A DNA stretch of 64,000 nt. Origin: Bradyrhizobium forestalis (GTDB taxonomy: Bacteria > Pseudomonadota > Alphaproteobacteria > Rhizobiales > Xanthobacteraceae). The DNA lies in the NCBI RefSeq assembly GCF_002795245.1, contig NZ_PGVG01000019.1:1-64000 (forward strand), read 5' to 3'. The notes below the pieces were generated by a model. The model was given only the letters and a program-made list of their open reading frames with translations. It searched no databases and had not been told where the DNA came from. Position 1 is the first letter of the stretch. Each line of letters begins with the position of its first letter. A program made the translations under genes and the position numbers. This document shows positions 18,398-26,950 of this stretch, one piece after another.

Positions 18398-19897
18398 ATG
18401 TATCGTTCGATCATGGCGATTCGCCCCGATGCTCTCCCGACCGATCCGGCGGCTCTGACCGAGATGGTGCTCGCGCTTGACGACGAGAACGACGAGCGGC
18501 TTGCCACGCTCGTGGCCGAGCAACTCGCGCTTGAGCTTGACGACCTTGAGACCGGCGCCACCCCGCCTGCGGGAAGCCGTCTGACACGCAAGAAGGCGCG
18601 CCGCAACATCGGCGCGCTGCCCAAGCACCTGCTGTGCTGTGAGCAGGTGCTGGAGCCGGAGGCGACCGCCTGCCCGTGCTGCCAGGGCCAGCTCCACAAG
18701 ATCGACGAGGACGTCAGCGAGATGCTGGACGTGATCCCGGCGATCCTGCGCGTGCTGCGGACGATCCGTCCCAAATACGCCTGCCGCGGCTGCACCGATG
18801 GCGTGGTCCAGGTGAAGGCGTTGCCACGCCTGATCGAGAGCGGCATGGCCTCAACCGCGCTCGTGACTCACGTGGTGGTCTCCAAGTTCGCCTGGTATTT
18901 GCTGCTGTACCGGCAGGTGCAGATTCTGGCCGGCCAGGGCATCCATCTTAACCGATCGACGCTTGCCGGCTGGGTGAAGCGTTGCGGCCTGGTGGCTCAA
19001 GAGCCTCTATGAGCTCCAGCTGCGCACAATCCAGGCCTCGCCGCGCGTGTTCTGCGACGAGACTCCGATGCCGGTGCTCGATCCCGGACGACATCGCACT
19101 CGCATCTGCAGTTCTGGGCGCATGCCATGGATGACCGGCCATGGGGTGGCCCTTCGCCGCCGGCGGTCGCCTACGTGTTCGCCGACGGCCGCGGCACCGA
19201 GGAGATCGCCGGACATTTGACGGATTTTTCCGGCATTCTGCAGGTGGACGGTTATGCCGCCTACAAGGCGCTGGCCCGCGACCATGGCGGCGCGATCCAG
19301 CTCGCCTTTTGTCTCGCCCATGCCAGACACAAATTCGTCGAGGTGTTCAAAACGACGCAGTCGCCGTTTGCGCGCGAGGTGATCGAACGCCTGCTGGCGG
19401 TCTATGCGATCGAAGCCGCGATCCGCGGCAACAGTGCGGAGCAGCGGCTGGCCACCCGCCGCACCAGGAGCGCAGCGTTGATGGTGGCGCTCAAGGCGCG
19501 ACTGACCGAGATCGTGGGCCAGCCCTTCTCCCAGTCGAAGCTGGCAGAGGCGATCAACTATGCGCTCAATCACTGGGATGGCCTGACGCTGTTTCTCCGC
19601 GACGGCCGCGTCGAGGTCGATTCCAACACGGTCGAGCGTTCCATGCGCCCGATTGCCATGGGAAGACGCAACTCGTTGTTCAGCGGCAGCGAGGGCGGCG
19701 CCGAGAGCTGGGCGATCCTGGCGTCACTCGTGAACACGGCAAAGCTCCATGAACTCGATCCGCAGGCCTACCTGGCCGACCGCATCTTGTCCGGGCAAAC
19801 CAAGAGCCATCAGCTGCACGAGCTGCTCGCCTGGAACTGGAAGGCGGCGCGCGCCAGCGCACCGCACAGGCCGCGGCATGAGCCCGTGTCGTCATAA
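18398..19897 (+). pseudogene. IS66 transposase TnpC, two frameshifts
   Basis: ATG 18398 opens the transposase: a coiled-coil N terminus, zinc-binding CCEQVLEP...CPCCQGQLHK, then RPKYACRGCTDG. Near 18985 the frame shifts (AWWLKSLYELQLRTIQASPR is in the next frame, with the DDE Asp in FCDETPMPV) and shifts again near 19095. The final frame, from about 19120 to the TAA at 19897, holds QVDGYAAYKALARDHGG, the catalytic Glu region VEVDSNTVERSMRP and the C-terminal tail. It would be ~500 residues if intact. Confidence 0.85.
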
Positions 19898-19910
19898 AGG
19901 AGCGTCGGCG

Positions 19911-20500
19911 ATGGCGGTAGCTGCGATGCCATTAAGAAGCTCGAGCGATGGCTCCAGGCTCGCGTTGATCGGCATCCTGTCGCCACCAGCATTCCCACGC
20001 TCGATGGCTACGTCGCCGCGATCGTGACCGGACCGGTGTCGATGAGCCTGCTCGACTGGATCTGCCCGCTGCTCGCCATCGATGCCGATGCTTTCAACCA
20101 CGTCGGCACCCCGGACTTCGCGGCGATTTCCGCCGTCGCGCTGCATCATAACGAGATCCGCCAGACCCTTTCGACCACGCCTCGCCAGTTCGCGCCGATG
20201 CACCGGCGCGAAGCCAACGGCGATATCGATGCGCGTCCCTGGTGCCAGGGCTTCTATGTCGCGATGCGGCTCAGGCTGTCGGCGTGGGCGCCGTTGCTGG
20301 ACAGCAGCAACGTCAATCACGGCCTGCTGCTGCCCGTCCTGCTGCACTGTCGCGACGATCAGGGCCGTCCGCTGCTCGGACCGCCGCGAAGCGGCCGCGA
20401 AACCGAGGACTTTCTCCGCAACGCCCACCTCGATATTCGAGCGGCCGTCGAGGCGCTGCGCCAATACTGGATGCCGATCCGCTACGCACGCGCCCGCTGA
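19911..20500 (+). pseudogene. UPF0149/YecA-like passenger gene of the IS66 element, frameshifted
   Basis: The frame DAIKKLERWLQARVDRHPVA, SIPTLDGYVAAIVTGPVSMS, DWICPLLAIDADAF resembles the YecA/YgfB-like protein encoded after tnpC in several rhizobial IS66 elements. The likely start ATG at 19911 (MAVAA) is in another frame; one lost base near 19925 joins them. From the GTG at 20024 a 158-residue part is still open to the TGA at 20500. Its role in transposition is unknown. Confidence 0.6.
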
Positions 20501-20532
20501 TCACTGCGGATGTGGGAGCGCATACCGGTTAC

Positions 20533-20540
20533 GACCTTAC
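20533..20540. repeat. Target-site duplication of the IS66 element, right copy
   Basis: GACCTTAC, identical to the bases just left of the element at 17459-17466. Confidence 0.85.
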
Positions 20541-21163
20541 GTTTGGCGCCGAAGTTTAGGTCGGCAACACGCTGGTTCACGCCAAGACGGGCAATTCGTG
20601 GCCCATGTGAAGACGATGCTCTGCAACGGCTTAACGATCACACACTTGTAACCGTCATCCTCCAGATGGAGGTGGCAATTAAACAGCATCGAGCGCACGG
20701 GGCTCGACCGGCTGTCGCCGCGACTTCCCCGCATTACACGCTAAGGGCGTTCATCTCGGGACAGAAATGGCGGGTTACACCACCAAACCAAGCGCGCTCC
20801 GCGGGGGGCCACTGTCGAGCCGGTCATCGCCAGATCAGATCGAGTGCGGCACGGGCAATTAACGATGGTATCGCGAAGGAGACGCCATCGACGCGGTCCT
20901 CGAGTGCTGGCTATCACTTCCGGGCCTCGCCGTGGGGGAAACTTGTGTTGCGCCCAAGTTTCTCTCCTGGCTCGGCTCGTCCGAGGTTCTTGATTCATAC
21001 GGACGACTACCTGTTTTAGTCGACAACTCCGAACCGATTACTGCGATCTTGTGTGACACAAGAAGGCCCGAAGCAGATTGGAGGCGATGATGGCTTGAGT
21101 AGCCAAGTCGGGCTTGAAAGGTAGATACTACCGTTGGTGTCCAATCCTATACATTCAATCTGC
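20541..21163. other. Intergenic DNA right of the IS66 element
   Basis: Open frames here are short and unlike proteins. The stretch ends at the 3' end of the convergent acyl-CoA synthetase gene. Confidence 0.4.
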
Positions 21164-22693
21164 CTAGATTTGACTGCTTGTGCGGGCATCGAGCTCCTTC
21201 AGCTTGAAATGCTGGATTTTGCCCAACTCCGTCTTCGGCAACCCATCTGTAAAGATGATTTCGCGTGGCGCCTTAAAGCCTGCGAGCTGCGCCTTCACAA
21301 AGGCGATCAGCAGGTCCGCCTCAATCCGGGCCCCGGGCTGCTTGACTACATAGGCGACGGGCACTTCGTCCCAACGAGGGTCGGGCCGGCCGATAACGGC
21401 GCACTCCGCGACATCGGGGTGCCCCGTAAGCACCCGCTCTACCTCCGCCGGATAAATGTTTTCTCCGCCGGAAATGATCATATTCTTCTTGCGATCCAGT
21501 ACCCAAAAATATCCATCCGCATCGTGGCGACCGACATCGCCAGTATAATACCAGCCGTTGCGCAAAACCTCGCGGGTTGCATGTTGGTTGTTCCAATATT
21601 CGCAGAAGAGATTGGGCCCGCGTACTGCAATCTCGCCTGCAGTGCCTGGCGGCAGCCTATCGCCGGCATCATTCATGATTGCCACTTCGCAGCACAGGCC
21701 CGGCAGTCCGGTCGAACCATCACGTGTGAGATCGCCGCCTCGCCGTGTATAGAGAGCAATTGGACTGGTTTCCGTCGAGCCATAAACCTGCAGCACCGTT
21801 ACGCCGCGTTCGGCCAATTGTTTGATGACGTGCCTTGGCACCATGGTTGAGCCGGTGGAGATGGCCTTCAGTGAGGATACGTTGACCATCGGCCACCCGG
21901 GATGACCGGCCAGAGCTTGGATCGTCGCTGGCACCAATACAGTTAACGTGGGTTGATCGCGCTCAAACGCTGCAAGCGTTGCCTCTGGCGTAAACCGCCC
22001 GTGGAGCGTCACGGTTGCGCCGTAATGCAGCGCTGGCGTGGTCAGAATGTTGAGGCCGCCGACGTGAAACAAAGGCAACACGGACAGGATATGATCGCTG
22101 GGGCCGAGCCCATGCATGTGCCGACTCATGACGCCATTCCAAAGCAAGGCTTCCTGGCGCAGCACAGCGCCCTTGGGTCGTCCCGTAGTTCCCGACGTAT
22201 AGACGATCAGGAGTGGGCAGGACAGATCGACATACGCGTTGCGGTCATCACCGCGCGCTTCCTCGAGCAGCTCACACCATTTGCTTCCGCCGACTGGGTC
22301 AAAGTCGAATCCTATAATGGTTGCCGAGGGCAACTGCTCCGCTAGCGTCGGGAGGAGTCTCTCAAAGGCCGGTTCAAGCACAAGGACTTTGATACCAGCA
22401 TCGGACAGGATGAAGAGCTGCTCGGCGATCGCAAGCCGCCAATTTAACGGTACGAGAATTGCGCCGAGCCGGGCGCAGGCATACAGCAGAACGAGATAGT
22501 CAGGCCGATTGAGGCTAAGGATCGCAATGCGGTCACCTCTCTCGACGCCGAGCCGGGCTTTCAAGGCTCGCGCGGCCTGTTCGATACGGCCGACGAGAGC
22601 GCCATAGGTCAACGTGGTCCCCTCAAAATGGATTGCGGCTTTGTCGGCCTCGAACGCCGCGTTGCGCTCAACCAGAGTGCTAAGATTTATCAT
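21164..22693 (-). CDS. AMP-forming acyl-CoA synthetase / CoA ligase
   Basis: The 509-aa ANL-superfamily adenylating enzyme has the P-loop YTSGTTGRPKG (~residue 163), QVYGSTETSPIAL, the hinge GWYYTGDVG...YFWVLDRKKNMIISGGENIYP, and the C-terminal catalytic lysine in LPKTELGKIQ. It makes an acyl-AMP and then an acyl-CoA. Composition is typical of medium-chain or aryl-acid ligases, but the substrate cannot be read from sequence. It lies downstream of trpDC on the same strand with a 0.7-kb gap. Acyl-CoA carboxylase and aminotransferase genes nearby suggest an acyl-CoA pathway. Confidence 0.85.
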   Translation of the reverse strand: MINLSTLVERNAAFEADKAAIHFEGTTLTYGALVGRIEQAARALKARLGVERGDRIAILSLNRPDYLVLLYACARLGAILVPLNWRLAIAEQLFILSDAGIKVLVLEPAFERLLPTLAEQLPSATIIGFDFDPVGGSKWCELLEEARGDDRNAYVDLSCPLLIVYTSGTTGRPKGAVLRQEALLWNGVMSRHMHGLGPSDHILSVLPLFHVGGLNILTTPALHYGATVTLHGRFTPEATLAAFERDQPTLTVLVPATIQALAGHPGWPMVNVSSLKAISTGSTMVPRHVIKQLAERGVTVLQVYGSTETSPIALYTRRGGDLTRDGSTGLPGLCCEVAIMNDAGDRLPPGTAGEIAVRGPNLFCEYWNNQHATREVLRNGWYYTGDVGRHDADGYFWVLDRKKNMIISGGENIYPAEVERVLTGHPDVAECAVIGRPDPRWDEVPVAYVVKQPGARIEADLLIAFVKAQLAGFKAPREIIFTDGLPKTELGKIQHFKLKELDARTSSQI

Positions 22694-22979
22694 CAGTCGC
22701 TCGCCGTTTTCGTCGTTGACTTCGTCGTCGTTCCGACGTGCCCAAATGGAAAGTCAGATCGTGGTTCGTGGAGTTCGATTGCGTTGTCATCGGTTGATTG
22801 AGGAGCGGCTCCCAGGCGGTCGCGGGCCCGCTACGCCAAGCCATCCAAAATCCGATTTGGAACGCCACCAGACCAATCCCCTTGCTCCCCGATGACGGCC
22901 GGCGGCAGATACCTGCGGCAACCCGGGGGGTAACGTCTACTGAATAGGCCGCCTCGCTACGGGAGTGGGGCGTCCATAA

Positions 22980-23318
22980 TCAGAAGTGTTTCTCGATGTG
23001 CACGCGAATTGCGTTTGCGTCGACATCGATCCAGTTTAGCTCGCGGGCCAATTCAACCATCTTTCGGTAAGCTGTTGCCCAGGAGTTATCGTCATGCGGG
23101 GTGCCTGGCAGAACGGGAATAAGATCAACAGGTACCAGTGCATTGTCCCTGTCCGCGATGACAATCCCTCTTAAAGCAGGCGATCCTACAGGCGCTTCAG
23201 TCTTGAATACGAGCTTAAGCTTACGGAAATCGAAGGGATCGTGCAGGTGTAGGCCACGTTTACGTCGGTATTCGATGATCATTGCGATACGTTTCGAAAG
23301 AGTTGGCCGGACCGTCAA
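22980..23318 (-). CDS. Hypothetical protein (112 aa)
   Basis: The minus-strand frame gives FDFRKLKLVFKTEAPVGSPA, GIVIADRDNALVPVDLIPVL, then a Trp-rich helix (NSWATAYRKMVELARELNWI). Composition and lack of stops look genuine. The start could be the first codon or the second Met (MIIEYRRKRG). I recognise no family. It sits alone between trpC and the CoA ligase, all on the minus strand. Confidence 0.45.
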   Translation of the reverse strand: MTVRPTLSKRIAMIIEYRRKRGLHLHDPFDFRKLKLVFKTEAPVGSPALRGIVIADRDNALVPVDLIPVLPGTPHDDNSWATAYRKMVELARELNWIDVDANAIRVHIEKHF

Positions 23319-23411
23319 TGTAGGTCGAGGCGATTGCTGCCACGCGCACAGGCCGATGCCGGTCTTGCCGAACGGGAGCTAATCGAGTCGGAGCGGAGGA
23401 TTCTGCGTGCA

Positions 23412-24230
23412 TCAATGCGTTCCGGGCCTAACGGCAGGCCGGTGCGATAGCAGCGCAAGGGTTGCTGCCTTGACATCGGACTGTCGCATCAAACTCTCGC
23501 CGACGAGGAAAGTTGAGACGCCTACCCGTGAGAGCCGCTGCAGATCGGAATTCGCAAAGATGCCGCTTTCGCAGACGGTTAAACGGTCTCGTGGAACCAG
23601 CGGCGCCAGCGCTTCTGTGATCGTTAGGGTTGTCACAAAGGTACGCAGGTTACGGTTGTTAATGCCAATCATGGGCGAATGAAGCCTTAGCGCGCGCTCG
23701 AGCTCCTCCCGATCATGGATCTCGATTAGGACGTCCATACCATATGAGTGTGCGGCGGCTTCGATATCGCGGGCAGCGCCGTCGTCGAGAGCCGCCATGA
23801 TGATCAGGATGCAATCAGATCCATAGGCGCGCGCTTCGATTACCTGATAGGTATCGAAGATGAAGTCCTTTCGCAGTATCGGCAGACTTGTTGCAGCTCG
23901 CGCCGCCATCATAAAATCGAGATGTCCCTGAAAGGACTTCCCATCCGTCAGGACCGAGAGGCAGGCGGCTCCGCCGGCTTCATAGGCTTTCGCCAGCAAG
24001 GACGGATCGAAGTCGGCGCGAATGAGGCCTCTAGAGGGGGATGCCCTCTTTATCTCGGCAATTAGTGCGTACTCGCGCTCAACATGCTTGTTGCGGATCG
24101 CGCTGACAAATCCGCGTGGCGCCGGAGCACGCCGTGCGAGCGCCTCGACCTCTGATAGCGGAACTGCTCCCTTGGCGTAGATGATCTCCTCGCGCTTATA
24201 GGCCTCGATCCTGCTCAGAAAGTCCGACAT
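23412..24230 (-). CDS. trpC: Indole-3-glycerol-phosphate synthase
   Basis: A 272-aa (beta/alpha)8 barrel enzyme that converts CdRP to indole-3-glycerol phosphate in tryptophan synthesis. Family motifs are complete: LIAEIKRASPSRG (catalytic Lys, ~60), LSVLTDGKSFQG, LPILRKDFIFDTYQVIEARA, IGINNRNLRTF and CESGIFANSDLQRL. It follows trpD by 14 bp on the same strand. As the core chromosomal trp genes are expected elsewhere, this may be an extra copy for a special pathway (inference). Confidence 0.92.
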   Translation of the reverse strand: MSDFLSRIEAYKREEIIYAKGAVPLSEVEALARRAPAPRGFVSAIRNKHVEREYALIAEIKRASPSRGLIRADFDPSLLAKAYEAGGAACLSVLTDGKSFQGHLDFMMAARAATSLPILRKDFIFDTYQVIEARAYGSDCILIIMAALDDGAARDIEAAAHSYGMDVLIEIHDREELERALRLHSPMIGINNRNLRTFVTTLTITEALAPLVPRDRLTVCESGIFANSDLQRLSRVGVSTFLVGESLMRQSDVKAATLALLSHRPAVRPGTH

Positions 24231-24244
24231 TGGCTATCCCGTCG

Positions 24245-25258
24245 TCAAGCGTTTGACACTTCGATCAGACGCTTCAGTCGGGCCGCTGCGGCGCCCGTAT
24301 CGAGTGATTGCTCTCCAATGGCGACGCCCTCCTTTAGGGTCTTGACGTGGCCGGCGACCACCAGCCCTGCTGCGGCGTTGAAAATCGCGATGTCCCGATA
24401 CGGGCCTCGTATGCCTTCCAGCACGCGTTGTAGCGCCACTGCGCCAGCGTCGGCATCGCCGCCCTTTAGACTTTCTCCGCCACAACGAGTGAGGCCTGCT
24501 TGCTCCGGCGTCACCTCGAATGTGCGGATACTGCCATCGCTAAGTGCGGCGACTAGAGTAGGACCGGTAAGAGTCAGCTCGTCGAGCCCATCCAAACCAT
24601 GCACGACCCAGGCCGACTCAGCGCCAAGAGTCTTCAGCACTTCCGCGAAAGGCTGCACCCACCGTCGCGAAAAAACCCCCACAAGCTGCCGCGTGATCCC
24701 TGCCGGATTGGCTAGCGGGCCCAGCATATTGAAGATGGTACGAGTCGCAAGCTCGGCCCGTGTCGAGCGGACGTGCTTCATCACGGGATGATGGATGGGC
24801 GAATACATAAATCCAATTCCAGCTTCGCGCACACACCGGCCAACGCGATCAGGATCCAGATCAAGCTTCACGCCGAGCGACGCGAGGACGTCGGCGGAAC
24901 CTGAGCGCGATGAGGCCGCTCCGTTGCAATGTTTTGCAACTGGAACGCCAGCGCCTGCGACAATGAAAGCGGCACATGTGGACACGTTCACGGTGCCAGA
25001 ACCATCCCCTCCGGTGCCGACAATGTCGATTGCCTCGGCGGGCGCGCTCACCCGGAGCATCTGGCTGCGCATGGCCGAAACCGCTCCCGTGATCTCCTCG
25101 ACGGTTTCGCCCCGCACCCGCAGCGCCATCAGGAGCCCGCCAAGCTGTGAAGGCGTGGCCTCGCCAGACATGATTATTTGGAATGCTGATGCTGCTTCTT
25201 CGTGGGTCAATCCGGCGCCGGTGGCGACTTTCCCAATGCTAGACTTGAGGGAGTCCAT
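24245..25258 (-). CDS. trpD: Anthranilate phosphoribosyltransferase
   Basis: A 337-aa enzyme that transfers phosphoribosyl from PRPP to anthranilate. It shows IVGTGGDGSGTVNVSTCAAF (PRPP loop), VAKHCNGAASSRSGSADVL, the metal/PRPP GGESLKGGDADAGA region and FNAAAGLVVAG. Full length for TrpD. It is the first gene of a trpD-trpC pair; no trpG/trpE lies upstream in the window. Copy B of the repeated motif is 381 bp upstream. Confidence 0.92.
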   Translation of the reverse strand: MDSLKSSIGKVATGAGLTHEEAASAFQIIMSGEATPSQLGGLLMALRVRGETVEEITGAVSAMRSQMLRVSAPAEAIDIVGTGGDGSGTVNVSTCAAFIVAGAGVPVAKHCNGAASSRSGSADVLASLGVKLDLDPDRVGRCVREAGIGFMYSPIHHPVMKHVRSTRAELATRTIFNMLGPLANPAGITRQLVGVFSRRWVQPFAEVLKTLGAESAWVVHGLDGLDELTLTGPTLVAALSDGSIRTFEVTPEQAGLTRCGGESLKGGDADAGAVALQRVLEGIRGPYRDIAIFNAAAGLVVAGHVKTLKEGVAIGEQSLDTGAAAARLKRLIEVSNA

Positions 25259-25638
25259 GGTGAGTGCGAGCCCAATCTTGGTTGCTGCTGGTCGCGGAAG
25301 TTGCTGGGTGATCTGGTCGTCGGGTGGACGAAGGGTGTCGTCTGCCCTTCATCTCGCGACAAAAAGTCGAACCTCCCTCAGGAACTCACGACGAATACAT
25401 CTATTCGCCGTGTTCCAGGCCATCGCAGCCGCGGGGAAAGACGGTGCCTTCGGCTGCGGCCGTTTCGTTCTTGCGCGGCGTACCGTCCGCCCGTGGCCCA
25501 TGACAGTGTCCTGCCGCTCGCGTCATAAGTCAGAAGTCGATGCACACGGGGCCTTCCTCTATGCTGCTCTTTATAGGCCCAATCGCGCTAGTACCGTCGG
25601 GGCCAAATAGATCGAGGTTGGCGCCACGATAGCGTACA
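25259..25638. other. Leader region between motif B and trpD
   Basis: No gene is visible. I looked for a Trp-codon-rich leader peptide and attenuator-like hairpins and found nothing clear. Confidence 0.35.
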
Positions 25639-25670
25639 GGCTACAACCTGACGCAACGTGCGTTTCAAGC
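25639..25670 (-). promoter_or_regulatory. Repeated ~34-bp motif, copy B (upstream of trpDC)
   Basis: The plus strand reads GGCTACAACCTGACGCAACG then TGCGTTTCAAGC, aligned without gaps to copies A and C. Conserved core: TACAA(T/C)-N-TGACGC(C/A)ACGT(A/G)CG-N-TTCAAGC. Confidence 0.45.
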
Positions 25671-25896
25671 CCTGCGATGGCGTTCTAGCGGCTTATTCTG
25701 CCGGACGGTCGTCCACGCTCGCAAAGCGACAATCATCTGCCGACGCCAACCATGGACATGTAGAAGGATCACGCGAATTGACAGTCGCGAAGGCGAAGCG
25801 GCGATCTACCGGAATACCATCGCACGATGGCGATCGTTCCGATCAGCCAATTTCGAGAATGACATCAGGACCTACAATGCAGGGCCTGCGTCGAGC

Positions 25897-26052
25897 TCAG
25901 TGAAGCGTTGAGCGCCTCTCCACTTGGGCGATCGGCGCGATCGTTGATTCGCCGAACGACGCTTCAAATTCGACGTAGTAGGCATTGGCGTCGCGTTTGA
26001 GGTGACGCGAATAAGCTGTATCGGGCCGCGGAAATTCCACCGTCGCACTCAC
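25897..26052 (-). CDS. Possible very small gene or fragment (51 aa)
   Basis: From a GTG at 26052 (right after an in-frame TGA) the minus strand is open for 51 codons: VSATVEFPRPDTAYSRHLKR, then DANAYYVEFEASFGEST. The composition is protein-like, but there is no clear ribosome site or family. It may be a fragment of a larger lost gene. Confidence 0.28.
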   Translation of the reverse strand: MSATVEFPRPDTAYSRHLKRDANAYYVEFEASFGESTIAPIAQVERRSTLH

Positions 26053-26178
26053 TTATCACTAGAGCGCAGTGCAGCTCTCCTAATGACGATCCAGGTCTGA
26101 AGGCAAGAGCCATCAGCGCTACGGCTGCAGGCCAACGTCAATCGGGGCAGCAAGCTCCCTGACGGGCGGGGAGGGAAC

Positions 26179-26469
26179 TTAACTCCGCCAAAGACGTGTC
26201 CATATCGTCTCAGTGCGAGCGACTGTCAGGCCGGCTTTCTCGAGAGCATCCAAGATGTTCTCCGCAGCCACTCGCGGACTGCCCTGATGTTCTTTGTTGA
26301 GGTCATCCGATAACGCGCCGGCGATGAGTGCAACCGCTTTGTTGCGCCGCGGGCAGTCGTAATCGGCATACTCGCCGCAAGCACTACACGCCCTCACCGG
26401 TCGGCCAGTCCAGGGATCGTGCAAGGCGCTTTGGCACCATTTATTCGAGTGACATTTTGGGCACAGCAT
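26179..26469 (-). CDS. Small zinc-ribbon-like hypothetical protein (96 aa)
   Basis: The protein begins MLCPKCHSNKW and has two Cys pairs, CPKC at residues 3-6 and CSAC at ~29-32, spaced like a zinc ribbon, then a DYDCPRRN segment. The C-terminal half is helical (RVAAENILDALEKAGLTVAR). The family is not recognised; zinc binding is inferred. It lies ~480 bp downstream of the carboxylase operon on the same strand. Confidence 0.6.
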   Translation of the reverse strand: MLCPKCHSNKWCQSALHDPWTGRPVRACSACGEYADYDCPRRNKAVALIAGALSDDLNKEHQGSPRVAAENILDALEKAGLTVARTETIWTRLWRS

Positions 26470-26950
26470 AGACGCAGATTCCTTGACTGTTGAGCTTCGC
26501 GCGATGTCGTAGTCGGCTGCACGACTGCTTTGGGCTCTACGTCTGCATCAGGGTTGGGCACAAGCCAGCCTGCAGGCGCCAGAGACGAGCAACACGATCG
26601 AGGCGTGCGCCGTAGAAACCCGACATATGGGAGGAAGCCGTTTCAAACTGGGCCGTGCGAAGCCGACTCAAGTCGAGGTTCGTGGCTGATTAAGCCTGGT
26701 GAGTGTTCGCTCTGCCGTCGAGCCGGGCGCAACGCCATACCTAATCCCTTAAAGTGCGCCCAGACCCAAGTCTTGCGGATTATACGCCGACGGTGTGTGT
26801 GGAGCTCTCCGACGCAGGGCCTCCTTCGTGAGTGGGAGCGAGCACGGCGCTTTGGCCGCGCGTCTGGGAATGCGAATGGCACGCCGGCTCTGGTGTAGCG
26901 GAGGAACATCGTGTCTTGCCTTCATCCGATCTCGATCTCCGGTGCCGCCA
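26470..26950. other. Intergenic DNA, nothing recognised
   Basis: No open frame with good composition on either strand. A transcription end for the carboxylase operon is expected here, but no clear hairpin with a T-run is seen. Confidence 0.4.

Larger units (their letters stand above)
17467..20532 (+). mobile_element. IS66-family insertion sequence, structurally complete, genes decayed
   Basis: The element is ~3.07 kb. Left end GTAAGCGGCATGACGCCCCC and right end (reading inward on the minus strand) GTAACCGGTATGCGCTCCCA match at 13 of 20 positions and are flanked by identical 8-bp duplications. Inside are tnpA, tnpB, tnpC in the usual order, plus a UPF0149/YecA-like passenger gene. tnpA has a stop, tnpC two frameshifts and the passenger gene one, so the element should not move by itself. 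Confidence 0.88.
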
